Below are positions 22,948 through 31,662 of a stretch of 57,515 bases of DNA, piece by piece. The stretch covers positions 1-57,515 of the forward strand of contig JAGWOC010000014.1 of the NCBI GenBank assembly GCA_028872875.1, given 5' to 3'. The notes below the pieces were generated by a model. The model made no database searches. It worked only from the letters and a program-made list of their open reading frames with translations, and was not told where the DNA came from. How positions within the stretch are numbered: the first letter of the stretch is position 1; the number at the start of each line of letters is the position of its first letter. The position numbers and the translations under genes are program-made. The DNA comes from Chloroflexota bacterium (GTDB lineage Bacteria; Chloroflexota; Dehalococcoidia; DSTF01; JACRBR01).

Positions 22948-24530
22948 GGCATCCCGCCGGCTCCGTCGCGCCCGCCGCCCGCCCCGGCCACGTGATCCTC
23001 AATGCGATGACGGTCGTCGGCGCGCTCGTCGCCTGCCTGGGGCTGGGCGGCTCCGGCTTCGCGCTCATCGCGGGATTCCTCGAACAGGATCCGAGTGCCG
23101 TCAAGGGCATCCTGGGCTACCTCGTCATGCCGGCCGTCGCGCTGGCCGGCGTCCTCTTGATGCTCGCGGGTGTGCTGCTCGGCGCCTGGCGCGACGCCCG
23201 CATGGCGCGCCTGGCCGGTGAGCGCCCCGCCGTCCGCATCGACGTCGGCGGCTGGCGCCAGCTCGCGGGCATCGCGGCGTTCGCCGCGATCGCCGTCGGT
23301 TCGCTGGGGGTGCTCGGCGGCACCTCGTACCGGGCCATCCAGTTCACGGAGTCCACGACCTTCTGCGGCACCTGCCACACCGTCATGCAGCCGCAGGTCG
23401 AAGCGCACCTCACATCGCCCCACGCGGTGGTGGAGTGCGCGCAGTGCCACATCGCCTACCGCTCGGGCCCGGTCGGGCCCAACATGACGGCCTACGTCAA
23501 TTCCAAGATCAACGGCCTGCGCCAGGTGTACGCGGTAGTCACCGGCACCTACGACCGGCCGATCGTCGCCCCCGCCGACAAGATCCCTGCCACCAACCTG
23601 ACCTGCGAGGGCTGCCACGCGCCCGACGCCAACTACGGCATCCCCATCCGCCAGTTCACGACGTACGGGTCGGACGAGGCGAACAGCCGCCAGACGCGGC
23701 TGCTCGCGTTCCGCGTGGGGGGCGGCAGCTCCAACGGCGGCACGCCGGCGATCCACTGGCATGCGACCGCCAAGGTCGACTATCGCGCCTCCGACCCTCA
23801 GCGCCAGATCATCTCGTGGGTGCGCGTGACCCGCCGCGACGGCACCACGGAGGAGTGGCGCAACCCGCACGTCGCGCTCGCGGCCGGCCTGACCGGCACG
23901 CCGCAGCGCATGACCTGTATCGACTGCCACAACCGCGTCGGGCACCGCATCCCCGGGCCCGGCGAGCTCATCGACCAGGCGCTGGAGGCGGGCCGCATCG
24001 ACCGCACCCTGCCCTACGTCAAGCGCGAATCGCTCGCGCTGCTGAGCGCCGACGGCGCAAGCCCGGCGCAGCTCGCGCTGCGCTTCACGAAGCCGGGCTG
24101 GTTCGACGGCCTGGCGACGTTCTACCAGCAGCAGTACCCGGACATCGCGAAGAGCCGCCAAGCGGCGATCCGCCGCGCGATCGACGAGCTGGAGCGGATC
24201 TCGCGGCAGATCCTCTACCCGGACATGAACGCCGACTGGCAGACGTACCCCAACAACCTGGGCCACACCCTCAGCCACGGGCTCGCGTCCGATGTCGTCG
24301 ATACGAGCACGGGCTGCTTCCGCTGTCACGGCACGCTGGTCAGCACGTCGACGGGGAAGCAGCTTGCGGGCACGCTGGGCGGCCAGGGCTGCCTCGCCTG
24401 CCACAGCGTGGGTCAGGCGCCAGGCACGGCAGCACCGCTCGACCGTTCCAGCGATCAGGCCTGTGCCCTCTGCCACGTCGACGTCACGAACGGCTCGCTC
24501 GCCCTTCCCCCCACCCCGAGCCCGCCCTGA
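22944..24530 (+). CDS. NapC/NirT-like membrane-anchored seven-haem cytochrome c
   Basis: A 528-residue protein. Three transmembrane helices lie at about 18-45, 55-82 and 108-128; the last is followed at once by the first haem, as in NapC/NirT. CXXCH sites: CGTCH, CAQCH, CEGCH, CIDCH, CFRCH, CLACH and CALCH (seven). MQPQVEAHLTSPHAVVECAQ is typical of the NapC/NrfH first-haem region. Such proteins take electrons from membrane quinol and pass them to extracytoplasmic cytochromes. The added C-terminal haems suggest a self-contained conduit. It starts within the preceding gene (ATGA overlap). Terminal acceptor not deducible. Confidence 0.88.
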   Translation: MRHPAGSVAPAARPGHVILNAMTVVGALVACLGLGGSGFALIAGFLEQDPSAVKGILGYLVMPAVALAGVLLMLAGVLLGAWRDARMARLAGERPAVRIDVGGWRQLAGIAAFAAIAVGSLGVLGGTSYRAIQFTESTTFCGTCHTVMQPQVEAHLTSPHAVVECAQCHIAYRSGPVGPNMTAYVNSKINGLRQVYAVVTGTYDRPIVAPADKIPATNLTCEGCHAPDANYGIPIRQFTTYGSDEANSRQTRLLAFRVGGGSSNGGTPAIHWHATAKVDYRASDPQRQIISWVRVTRRDGTTEEWRNPHVALAAGLTGTPQRMTCIDCHNRVGHRIPGPGELIDQALEAGRIDRTLPYVKRESLALLSADGASPAQLALRFTKPGWFDGLATFYQQQYPDIAKSRQAAIRRAIDELERISRQILYPDMNADWQTYPNNLGHTLSHGLASDVVDTSTGCFRCHGTLVSTSTGKQLAGTLGGQGCLACHSVGQAPGTAAPLDRSSDQACALCHVDVTNGSLALPPTPSPP

Positions 24531-24629
24531 GCCGGGGCCGCCGTGGGCCCCTGCGCGATCCTCGCTGGAGCGGACCGCGCGGGGCGTGGCGATGCTCGAC
24601 GCCTGTGTGGACGCCGGCTTGGGAGTGCT

Positions 24630-25883
24630 CTACGGGTCCAGCGCGAACAGCGCGCGCACGGCGCGGTCGGCCTCGCGTCCGTCGCCCGCCTCCGCCTCGG
24701 CGCGCAGGCGCGTGATCGCGTGGTGCAGCAGCTTCTTCTCCAGCGCCAGCGTCAGCGACTCGATGCGCACCCGGTCGGCGTCCGGCAGCCGCCGCAGCAC
24801 GGACGATGTGCGGGCCAGCTCCGCGCGCCGGATCGCTTCGGCCCGTTCGTGCAGCGCGGCGATCGTCGGGACGGCGCGACGCGCCGCCAGCCACGCGGCG
24901 AAGCCGGCGGCCTCCGCCTCGACGATCCGGGCGGCCGCGTGCGCCTCCACCCGCCGCGCGCGCACGTTCGCCGCCACCGCCGTCTCCAGGTCGTCGACGT
25001 TGTAGAGGCGTACCCCGGGCACAGCAGCCACCGCCGGGTCGATGTCGCGCGGCACGGCGATGTCGATGAGGAAGAGCGGGCGGCCGCGGCGCCCGCGCAT
25101 CACGCGCTCGACCATCTCGCGACGGATCACGTGATGCGGCGCGCTCGTGCAACTGATGACGATATCGCTCCGCGGGAGCGCTTCCTCGAGCTCCGAGAGC
25201 GCGACCGCGCTGCCGCACTCCAGGGCGAGCTTCCGCGCCCGCTCCGGCGTGCGGCCCGCGACGGCCAGCCCGCCAACCCCTCGCGCCAGCAGGTTCTTCG
25301 CGGCGAGCTCGCCCATCTTCCCCGTGCCGACCAGCAGCACCCGAGAGGCGCGCAGATCGCCGAACGTGCGTCGCGCCAGCTCGACCGCCGCCGAGCTGAT
25401 GGAGGTCGCGTTGCGGCCGACGCCCGTCTCGCTCCTCGCCCGCTTGCCGGCGGCCAGCGCGCGGTGGAACAGCGCGCCGAGCACGGGCCCGGCGCCGTGT
25501 GCCTCCCCCTGCTCGACGGCGTCCCGCACCTGGCCGAGGATCTGTGGCTCCCCGACGATCGCCGAGTCGAGCCCCGCCGCGACGGCGAACAGGTGCCGTG
25601 CGGCGTCTTCGCCCTCGGCGTAGTACACGTGCTTCGTCAGGGTGGCGGCGCTGACACCACGCTGTCGCGCCCAGTAGCGGATCAGGGCGGCCCGCAGCCC
25701 GCCCGTGCCGGGGGCCGCCGCGTACAGCTCCACGCGGTGGCACGTCGAGAGGATGACACCCTCGGCCACGGATGCCTTCATGGCGTCCAGCGCCATCCCC
25801 AGTTCGCCGGGCGAAAACGCCAGCCGCTCCCGCAGATCAAGCGGCGAGGTCTGCCTGCTCGTGCCGAGCAGCGCGACCTGCAT
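24630..25883 (-). CDS. hemA: Glutamyl-tRNA reductase
   Basis: Reduces glutamyl-tRNA(Glu) to glutamate-1-semialdehyde, the first step of C5 tetrapyrrole synthesis. Residues 1-150 form the catalytic domain (GTSRQTSPLDLRERLAF; nucleophile Cys in STCHRVELY, where the family usually has STCNR; AAGLDSAIVGEPQILGQV). An NADPH-binding Rossmann domain (VLLVGTGKMGELAAKNL) and a C-terminal dimerisation helix follow. Start: ATG 25883 gives the conventional N-terminus; ATG 25910 has a better SD (GGGAG) and adds nine residues. hemL and other haem genes are not in the window. Its place between a seven-haem cytochrome and the cytochrome c maturation operon fits high haem demand. Confidence 0.93.
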   Translation of the reverse strand: MQVALLGTSRQTSPLDLRERLAFSPGELGMALDAMKASVAEGVILSTCHRVELYAAAPGTGGLRAALIRYWARQRGVSAATLTKHVYYAEGEDAARHLFAVAAGLDSAIVGEPQILGQVRDAVEQGEAHGAGPVLGALFHRALAAGKRARSETGVGRNATSISSAAVELARRTFGDLRASRVLLVGTGKMGELAAKNLLARGVGGLAVAGRTPERARKLALECGSAVALSELEEALPRSDIVISCTSAPHHVIRREMVERVMRGRRGRPLFLIDIAVPRDIDPAVAAVPGVRLYNVDDLETAVAANVRARRVEAHAAARIVEAEAAGFAAWLAARRAVPTIAALHERAEAIRRAELARTSSVLRRLPDADRVRIESLTLALEKKLLHHAITRLRAEAEAGDGREADRAVRALFALDP

Positions 25884-25910
25884 CGTCCCGCACGTCCCGT
25901 CGTATTGCAT

Positions 25911-26346
25911 AGCGCCGACGCTCCCAACCCGGCTTGCAGAAATCGTACCGGCAACCCTCAACGCGCTGCATCAGCTACTCGGTAGATGCCGGTGATAGCC
26001 CGCATCGCCGCGAGACAAGCGCCAGCATCGCCGATGGCATGCCCGCGCCTGTACCAACGGCTATACAGGCACCTTCCCGTGAGCGCCGGCGCGTGCCAGC
26101 GCCCACGCTGTCCCCGGAGGCGCCGCACTGCGGTTCGGTGCGGCGTGGACGGCCGCGACGCGCCGCTGGCCCTGGCAGGCTGGGCTCGCTTGCCCCGCCT
26201 GCCATTCGGCTCGCTGTGGCCGCGGTGGACGAAGGCATTCGGCAGGGTGCGCGTCCACCCTCGGGTATGGCCGAAATGTGCGCGCGGATGCATGTGGCGC
26301 GGCCGCGGCTGCGCCACCATGGGTACGAGCCAGGAGGGAGAGCGCC
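25911..26346. other. Divergent intergenic region between hemA and the cytochrome maturation operon
   Basis: 436 bp without a supported gene. It must contain the divergent promoters of hemA and the rightward operon. The inverted repeat at 26047-26070 is the only clear element; short frames in it lack codon bias or homology. Confidence 0.5.
26047..26070. promoter_or_regulatory. Operator-like inverted repeat between hemA and the maturation operon
   Basis: GCCTGTA (26047-26053) and TACAGGC (26064-26070) are perfect 7-bp arms separated by 10 bases, the geometry of a dimeric regulator site. It could serve both divergent transcripts. Regulator unknown. Confidence 0.4.
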
Positions 26347-26895
26347 ATGAGCCGAAGCCGGCGGCATGAGCCCCAGTTATCATCAGGGCGCACGCTGCAG
26401 ATCAGCGTCCGGCGCCTGCGCACCTGGCTGCTGCCGGCCGCCGCGGCCGCCGCCATCGTCCTCGCAGGGATCTGGGCTGCGGGGCTCGGCAGGTCCGGCG
26501 ACAGCAGCACCGCTCTGCCCGGCGCGCGATCGACGGCGTCGACCGGTGCGCTGCCGGCCTTCGTCAGCGAGGCGGCGCCGCGCGTGCAGGCGGCGTACGC
26601 GTACGCCGCGGCGCACCAGGCCGAGCTGGCGTCGATCCCGTGCTACTGCGGCTGCGGCGGCCACTCCGGCCACCGCAGCGTCCACGACTGCTTCATCAAG
26701 CCGGCAGCGGGCGCAGGCATCATCTACGAGCAGCACGGTTCCACGTGCGACGTGTGCGTCGGCATCGTGCTCGACGCCAGGACGATGCTCGCTGAGGGCA
26801 AGTCGCTGGTGTCGGTGCGCCAGGCGATCGACGCCGCCTACTCGTCGATCGGGCCGGGCACCGACACGCCGCTGCCGCCCGGGATGGTGAACTGA
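26347..26895 (+). CDS. PCYCGC-motif protein
   Basis: A 182-residue protein with an N-terminal transmembrane helix (about 25-45, WLLPAAAAAAIVLAGIWAAG) and an extracytoplasmic domain holding IPCYCGCGGHSGH, HDCFI and a second pair CDVCVG. This is the PCYCGC family (PF13798 type), whose conserved Cys/His residues suggest metal or haem-precursor binding; no function is established. SD GGAGGGAG lies before ATG 26347. First gene of the operon encoding System II cytochrome c maturation, overlapping the TPR gene by one base (TGATG). An apocytochrome, copper or thiol-related role is plausible but inferred. Confidence 0.8.
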   Translation: MSRSRRHEPQLSSGRTLQISVRRLRTWLLPAAAAAAIVLAGIWAAGLGRSGDSSTALPGARSTASTGALPAFVSEAAPRVQAAYAYAAAHQAELASIPCYCGCGGHSGHRSVHDCFIKPAAGAGIIYEQHGSTCDVCVGIVLDARTMLAEGKSLVSVRQAIDAAYSSIGPGTDTPLPPGMVN

Positions 26896-27839
26896 TGCGT
26901 ACCCCGGAGCGCCCCGCCGGCCTGCCCGAGGACCTCGGCCCGGAAGCACTCCAGCAGTGGTCGAACGACCTCGTCGCGTTCCTCGGCTCGGACCGCGTGC
27001 CGGACGCATTTCGCGGCTGGGCCGACGCGCAGGCGGCCCACGTCGACGCGTGGCTCGCAGCCGCTGGCGACCTCGATGACGCTGATGATGGCTCTCGCGT
27101 GGCCGCCACGTCACCCGCGCGCGGCCCGGCCCGCGGGCGCCGCGCGGACGGGGCGGAGCGTCCGGCCCGGGCGCCCGCGGAACGACGACAAGCGAACCCC
27201 GGCGGGCTGCTGGCCACCGGAGGCGCCGGCAAGCTGCTGATCGGCATCGCCATCGGGGTGATCGTGCTGGCAGGCATCGCGTTCCTTCGCGGCAGCGGCG
27301 GCAGCGGCGCCGCGCTTCCCAACACCGCACCCACGCCGGCCTTCAACCAGGCCCGCGCCGACGAGCTGGCGCGCCTGCTGCAGCAGAACCCGGCGAACAA
27401 GGACGCGCTGTTCGAGCTCGGTGAGATGAACTTCCAGGCGGGGCGCAACGCCGAAGCCATCGCCTCGTTCACCAAGCTGGTCGCGCTCGACCCCGCGAAC
27501 GGCCACGCGATGCGGGACATCGGCACCGCCAACTTCAACCTCGGCCGGGCCGACGAGGCGAAGACGTGGTGGCTGAAGGCGCTCAAGGTCGACCCCAACG
27601 ACGTGCAGGCGCACTACAACATGGGATTCGCGTACGCCAACGCCCAGCCCAAGGACCTCGCCGCCGCCGTCAAGGAGTGGGAGACCGTCATCCGCCTCGA
27701 CCCGACGTCGCAGCTCGCGCAGACCGCGCGCGTGCACGTCGACGGGCTGAAGGCGCAACTGACCGCGACGCCCGCCGCCGGCAGCACGCCGGGCCCGGCG
27801 ACGCCGGCCGCACCCGTGGCGCCGAAGGCGACGCCGTAG
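26895..27839 (+). CDS. Membrane-anchored TPR protein of the cytochrome c maturation operon
   Basis: A 314-residue protein. The N-terminal 70 residues are cytoplasmic; after an Arg/Pro/Ala-rich linker comes one transmembrane helix (about 113-132, LLIGIAIGVIVLAGIAFL). Three or four TPR units follow (ALFELGEMNFQAGRNAEAIA, MRDIGTANFNLGRADEAKTW, VQAHYNMGFAYANAQPKDLA), then a Pro/Ala/Thr tail. The TPR part resembles CcmH/NrfG modules that hold apocytochrome for haem ligation. Start ATG overlaps the upstream stop by one base. Confidence 0.82.
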   Translation: MRTPERPAGLPEDLGPEALQQWSNDLVAFLGSDRVPDAFRGWADAQAAHVDAWLAAAGDLDDADDGSRVAATSPARGPARGRRADGAERPARAPAERRQANPGGLLATGGAGKLLIGIAIGVIVLAGIAFLRGSGGSGAALPNTAPTPAFNQARADELARLLQQNPANKDALFELGEMNFQAGRNAEAIASFTKLVALDPANGHAMRDIGTANFNLGRADEAKTWWLKALKVDPNDVQAHYNMGFAYANAQPKDLAAAVKEWETVIRLDPTSQLAQTARVHVDGLKAQLTATPAAGSTPGPATPAAPVAPKATP

Positions 27840-27856
27840 GAGCTTGAGGAGCGCGC

Positions 27857-28579
27857 GTGGACGGCAACAACGTCACCATCCTGGTCGCCTTCGCCGCCGG
27901 TGTGCTCTCCTTCGCGTCGCCCTGCTGCCTGCCGCTGGTGCCGGTCTACCTGGCCCACATGACGGAAGTCTCGGTCGGCGCGGGCACGATCGCGCATCGC
28001 CGGGTGTTGCCGGCGCTGCACGCGCTGGTGTTCGTGCTGGGATTCACGCTCGTCTTCGTCGCGTTCTGGGCATCGATCGGCGTAGCCGGCTACGCCCTGC
28101 GCGACAACGCGCGGTACCTCCGCGAGGCGGGCGGCGCCGTGCTGGTCTTCATGGGCTTCCATCTGGCCGGGGTGATCAACCTCGGCTTCCTCAACCAGGA
28201 GCGCGTGTTCCACGGCCGGCTCCGGCAGCGCTCGGGATTCGTGCGCTCGTTCCTCCTCGGCCTCCTCTTCGCGGCCGGCTGGACACCCTGCATCGGCCCG
28301 GTGCTCGGTGCGGTGATCGGACTCGCGGCCTTCGACGGCGAGCCCGCGCGCGGGACGCTGCTGCTCATCGCGTACTCACTGGGGCTCGGGCTGCCCTTCG
28401 TCGCCTCGGCGGTCGCCGTGGACACGGTGACGCGGCCGCTGAAGCGGCTGCGGGTGCTGCGTGTCGGCGTGCCGATCGTCAGCGGCGCCCTCGTTGCGGC
28501 CATCGGCATCCTCATGCTGACGAACACGCTGGTGCAGATGCCACAGTACTTCGACTGGGGTGGAGGTGCGCGTGGCTAG
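27857..28579 (+). CDS. ccdA: Cytochrome c biogenesis thiol-disulfide transporter
   Basis: A 240-residue protein with six hydrophobic helices and the two conserved CcdA/DsbD-beta Cys motifs: GVLSFASPCCLPLVPVYLAH and AAGWTPCIGPVLGAV. CcdA carries electrons from cytoplasmic thioredoxin across the membrane to keep apocytochrome haem-site cysteines reduced, working with ResA/CcsX. GTG 27857 has GAGGAG just upstream. The first Cys motif reads PCC, one Cys more than the usual PC. Partner genes (resB, resC, resA) follow directly. Confidence 0.93.
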   Translation: MDGNNVTILVAFAAGVLSFASPCCLPLVPVYLAHMTEVSVGAGTIAHRRVLPALHALVFVLGFTLVFVAFWASIGVAGYALRDNARYLREAGGAVLVFMGFHLAGVINLGFLNQERVFHGRLRQRSGFVRSFLLGLLFAAGWTPCIGPVLGAVIGLAAFDGEPARGTLLLIAYSLGLGLPFVASAVAVDTVTRPLKRLRVLRVGVPIVSGALVAAIGILMLTNTLVQMPQYFDWGGGARG

Positions 28580-30050
28580 AAGCACGCAGGCCGACGCGCT
28601 GACATCCGCCGCACGACGCCCGCGCGCCGCTGCGTCGCCGTGGCTCACGAACCCGACGGGGCAGTTGTGGCACACGCTGACCTCCGTGCGCCTGGCGTTG
28701 ATCCTCATCCTCCTCATCGCGCTGGCGACGCTCGCTGGCACGCTGATCGACCAGGTGCCGGGCTCGGTCGCCGCCGACCCCGCGGCCTACAGCCGCTGGC
28801 TCGACGGGGCGCACGCACGCTACGGCGCGTTCACGACGCTGATGGAGCGCCTGCAGCTCTTCCAGTCCTTCAGTTCCATCTGGTTCCGCGGGCTGGTGGC
28901 GCTGCTCGTCGCCAACATCGCCGTCTGCACGGTCAACCGCTGGCGGGGCATTCGAGCGGCGGTCTTCTCGCCGCGCGTCCGCATGACCGCGGCCTACTTT
29001 GAGCGCGCGAGGCTGCGCGCCGCCTTCAGCGTCAGCGCCGATGCGGCGGTGGCGGCCACGGCCGTACGCCAGGGCCTGCGCCGCGCGGGCTATCGCTCGC
29101 TCGCCCAGGACGGCGAGTCCGTGGCGCTGTACGCCGACCGGTTCCGGTTCTCCCGGCTGGGCACGTTCCTGACCCACCTCAGCATCCTGCTGCTGCTGGT
29201 CGGTGCGGTGATGGGCGGCATCTGGGGCTGGAAAGATAACCAGTTCATCATCCCGCAGGGCGATACCCGCACGCTGCCGCTCGCGCGCGACATCTCCGTC
29301 AAGCTGGAACAGTTCCAGGAGCAGTGGTACGTCGAAGGGCCGCCCAAAGACTTCGCGAGCGACATCGTGATCTACGACGGCGGCCGCGAGGTCAAGCGCG
29401 GCACCGTACGCGTCAACTCGCCGCTCACCTACCACGGCATCACCTTCAACCAGTCGTTCTACGGCCAGGTGGCGGTCGTCGAGGTGCGCGATGCCGCCGG
29501 GAAGGTGCTGTTCAACGACGGCGTGCCGCTCGCCTGGACGTCGACGCAAGGCAAGCGTCCGGTGGGGTTCTTCGACCTCCCGGGCAAGTCCCTCAAGGGC
29601 TACGTCGTCGGCCCCGAGCCGGGCACCTACGACAGCACCGTCCCGCTGGGCACGGTGCGGCTCGAGCTGTACGACGCAGCCACGAGCCAGCTCGCAGGCA
29701 TCGCGACGCTGCCCCGTGACAAGGATGTGCAGTCGCAAGGCCTGACCTTCCGCCTGCTCCGGGAGAGTCAGTTCACGGGCCTCAAGGTGGTGAAGGACCC
29801 GGGCGTCAACCTGGTCTGGATCGCGAGCGGCCTGATGGTGCTCGGTCTCGTGATGGTCTTCTGGTTCCCGCACCGGCGACTCTGGGTGCTCTGCGGCCCG
29901 CACCCCGGCGGCGGGTCCGAGGTGCGACTGGCCGCGGGCGCTCAGCGGGACCTCGGCCTGGAACGGGACTTCGAACAGGTGACGGCGAAGGTCCGGCGCG
30001 CGCTCGCCCGCTGTCAGCAGCTTCCGAAAGGGGAAGGCCCGCATGTATAG
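28572..30050 (+). CDS. resB: Cytochrome c biogenesis protein ResB/CcsB
   Basis: A 492-residue membrane protein of System II. Helices near 38-60, 95-115 and 195-215 and a last one near 415-435 flank a large extracytoplasmic domain, as in ResB/Ccs1. Recognisable stretches: LTSVRLALILILLIALATLAG, FRGLVALLVANIAVCTVNRW, RLGTFLTHLSILLLLVG and VNSPLTYHGITFNQSFYG. With ResC/CcsA it exports haem and ligates it to CXXCH apocytochromes. GTG 28572 is chosen for GGAGG 5 bases upstream; GTG 28560 is an alternative. It overlaps ccdA by 8 bp. Confidence 0.92.
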   Translation: MARSTQADALTSAARRPRAAASPWLTNPTGQLWHTLTSVRLALILILLIALATLAGTLIDQVPGSVAADPAAYSRWLDGAHARYGAFTTLMERLQLFQSFSSIWFRGLVALLVANIAVCTVNRWRGIRAAVFSPRVRMTAAYFERARLRAAFSVSADAAVAATAVRQGLRRAGYRSLAQDGESVALYADRFRFSRLGTFLTHLSILLLLVGAVMGGIWGWKDNQFIIPQGDTRTLPLARDISVKLEQFQEQWYVEGPPKDFASDIVIYDGGREVKRGTVRVNSPLTYHGITFNQSFYGQVAVVEVRDAAGKVLFNDGVPLAWTSTQGKRPVGFFDLPGKSLKGYVVGPEPGTYDSTVPLGTVRLELYDAATSQLAGIATLPRDKDVQSQGLTFRLLRESQFTGLKVVKDPGVNLVWIASGLMVLGLVMVFWFPHRRLWVLCGPHPGGGSEVRLAAGAQRDLGLERDFEQVTAKVRRALARCQQLPKGEGPHV

Positions 30051-30912
30051 CCTGTCGCAGTACTCGTTCGTCGCCTCCTTCGTCGCGCTCGGGCTGGCCG
30101 CGCTGGCGTACGCCTCGTACGGGGTCAGCCGCCGCCGCGCCGCGCTCGCGGGCTACGCTGTCGACGCGCCCATGGAGGGCGGCGCGCCGCTGCTGCCGAA
30201 CGCAACATCGCTCGGCCGCTGGGGGACCATCCTCACCATCAACGCGTTCGCCTTCCTGACCGGGACGCTCGCCTTCCGCTGGGCCGCCGCCGGACACGGC
30301 CCCTTCTCGAACATGTACGAGTTCTCGGTGGCGTTCGTCTGGGGGACGCTCGCCGTGCATCTCTACTTCGAGTCGCGCTACGGCCTGCGCGCGCTGGCCA
30401 TCCTCGTCCTGCCCGTCTGCCTGGCGATGCTCGCGTACGCCGCGACCGTCTCGTCGAGGATCGACCCGCTGGTACCGGCGCTGCAGAACAGCCTGCTGCT
30501 GACCGTCCACGTCGCGGTCGCCATCGCGGCGTACGGCGCCTTCGCGCTCTCGTTCGCCGCGGCCGTCCTCTTCCTCGTCAACCGCGAGGACCGCTTCCGC
30601 TGGCTCCCGCGCCGCGCCATCCTCGACGAGGTGGGCTACAAGGGCGTCATGTTCGCCTTCCCGCTGATGGCGCTCGTCGTCATCCTGGGCGCCGTATGGG
30701 CGAAGGTCGCGTGGGGCCAGTACTGGAGCTGGGACCCGAAGGAGACGGCGTCTCTGGTGACGTGGCTCATCTACGGTGGTTACCTGCACGCGCGCGTCGT
30801 GCGCGGCTGGCGTGGCCAGCGCAGCGCCTACCTGCTCATCATCGGCTTCGCCGCGGTGCTCTTCACGTACTTCGGCAACTACTTCTTCGGAGGGCTGCAC
30901 AGCTATGGCTAG
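30043..30912 (+). CDS. ccsA: Cytochrome c biogenesis protein ResC/CcsA
   Basis: A 289-residue polytopic protein with about eight helices and the tryptophan-rich haem-handling motif WGQYWSWDPKETASLVTWL, diagnostic of CcsA/ResC. Conserved His residues occur at GHGPFSNMYEF, LLLTVHVAVA and YGGYLHAR. Forms the haem channel and synthetase with ResB. Overlaps resB by 8 bp and the ResA-like gene by 8 bp, a tightly coupled operon. Confidence 0.94.
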   Translation: MYSLSQYSFVASFVALGLAALAYASYGVSRRRAALAGYAVDAPMEGGAPLLPNATSLGRWGTILTINAFAFLTGTLAFRWAAAGHGPFSNMYEFSVAFVWGTLAVHLYFESRYGLRALAILVLPVCLAMLAYAATVSSRIDPLVPALQNSLLLTVHVAVAIAAYGAFALSFAAAVLFLVNREDRFRWLPRRAILDEVGYKGVMFAFPLMALVVILGAVWAKVAWGQYWSWDPKETASLVTWLIYGGYLHARVVRGWRGQRSAYLLIIGFAAVLFTYFGNYFFGGLHSYG

Positions 30913-31555
30913 CGGATACGAGCCCGTACAGCCGCCGCCGCTCGACCTCCCGGAGGAGGCCGCGGACATCGGCTGGCGGCCGTCGCCCGGCGCGCTGCGC
31001 AACGTTGTTGGCACGATCCTCGTCGGCGTGCTGATCGCTGGTGTCGTGTGGTTCTTCGACCGGCCGGGGGCGCCCGGCAGCCAGTCGGTGACCGTCACCG
31101 CCGCGGCCGCGAGCGCGGCACCACGCGTCGGCAAGCCCGCACCCGACTTCGAGCTCACGCTGATCGACGGGACGAAGGCACGCCTCAGCGACTACCGCGG
31201 CCACCCGGTGTGGATCAACTTCTGGGCCAGTTGGTGCCCACCGTGCCGGGCCGAGAATCCGGACATCGAAGCCGTCTACAACGCGCACAAGGGCAGCGAC
31301 GGCCTCGTGCTGCTCGCTCCCGCGATCGGCGAGAGCGTGGACGCCGTCGCGTCCTACATGCGGCGCGCGGACCTCCACTATCCGGTCGGCACCGACACCA
31401 GCACGCAGATCGCGGCGGACTACCGCGTCCTGGGCATCCCGACCCACATCTTCGTCGACCGCACCGGCATCATCCGCGAGATCCGCGTGGGCGCCATGAG
31501 CAAGAAGACCATGGAGGCGAAGATCGCGGAGATCACCGCGCCCGCGCGAAAGTAG
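30905..31555 (+). CDS. resA: ResA/TlpA-type thioredoxin-like protein
   Basis: A 216-residue protein with one transmembrane anchor (about 33-53, VVGTILVGVLIAGVVWFF) and an extracytoplasmic thioredoxin fold (about 75-216). The active site is WASWCPPC and the cis-Pro loop is VLGIPTHIFVD. Reduces the disulfide in apocytochrome CXXCH motifs, recharged by CcdA. ATG 30905 overlaps the ccsA stop; no Glu/Pro-rich alternative start is better. Last gene of the operon, followed by a strong hairpin. The symbol is by function; a general TlpA role is the alternative. Confidence 0.88.
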   Translation: MASGYEPVQPPPLDLPEEAADIGWRPSPGALRNVVGTILVGVLIAGVVWFFDRPGAPGSQSVTVTAAAASAAPRVGKPAPDFELTLIDGTKARLSDYRGHPVWINFWASWCPPCRAENPDIEAVYNAHKGSDGLVLLAPAIGESVDAVASYMRRADLHYPVGTDTSTQIAADYRVLGIPTHIFVDRTGIIREIRVGAMSKKTMEAKIAEITAPARK

Positions 31556-31578
31556 GCCCCGCCTCCCCCGCCGGCTCG

Positions 31579-31619
31579 ACTGGCGCCCGCCGCGGCCACC
31601 GCCGCGGACGGGCGTCAGT
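31579..31619. terminator. Bidirectional terminator between convergent genes
   Basis: ACTGGCGCCCG and CGGGCGTCAGT pair at 10 of 11 positions, enclosing two CCGCGG blocks that pair with each other around CCAC. It lies in the 107-bp gap between convergent resA and CoA-transferase genes and can form on either strand. Confidence 0.65.
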
Positions 31620-31662
31620 TGGTTACCAGCGGTCGTCTGCCACGGCTCGCCAGCGCTGCGCG

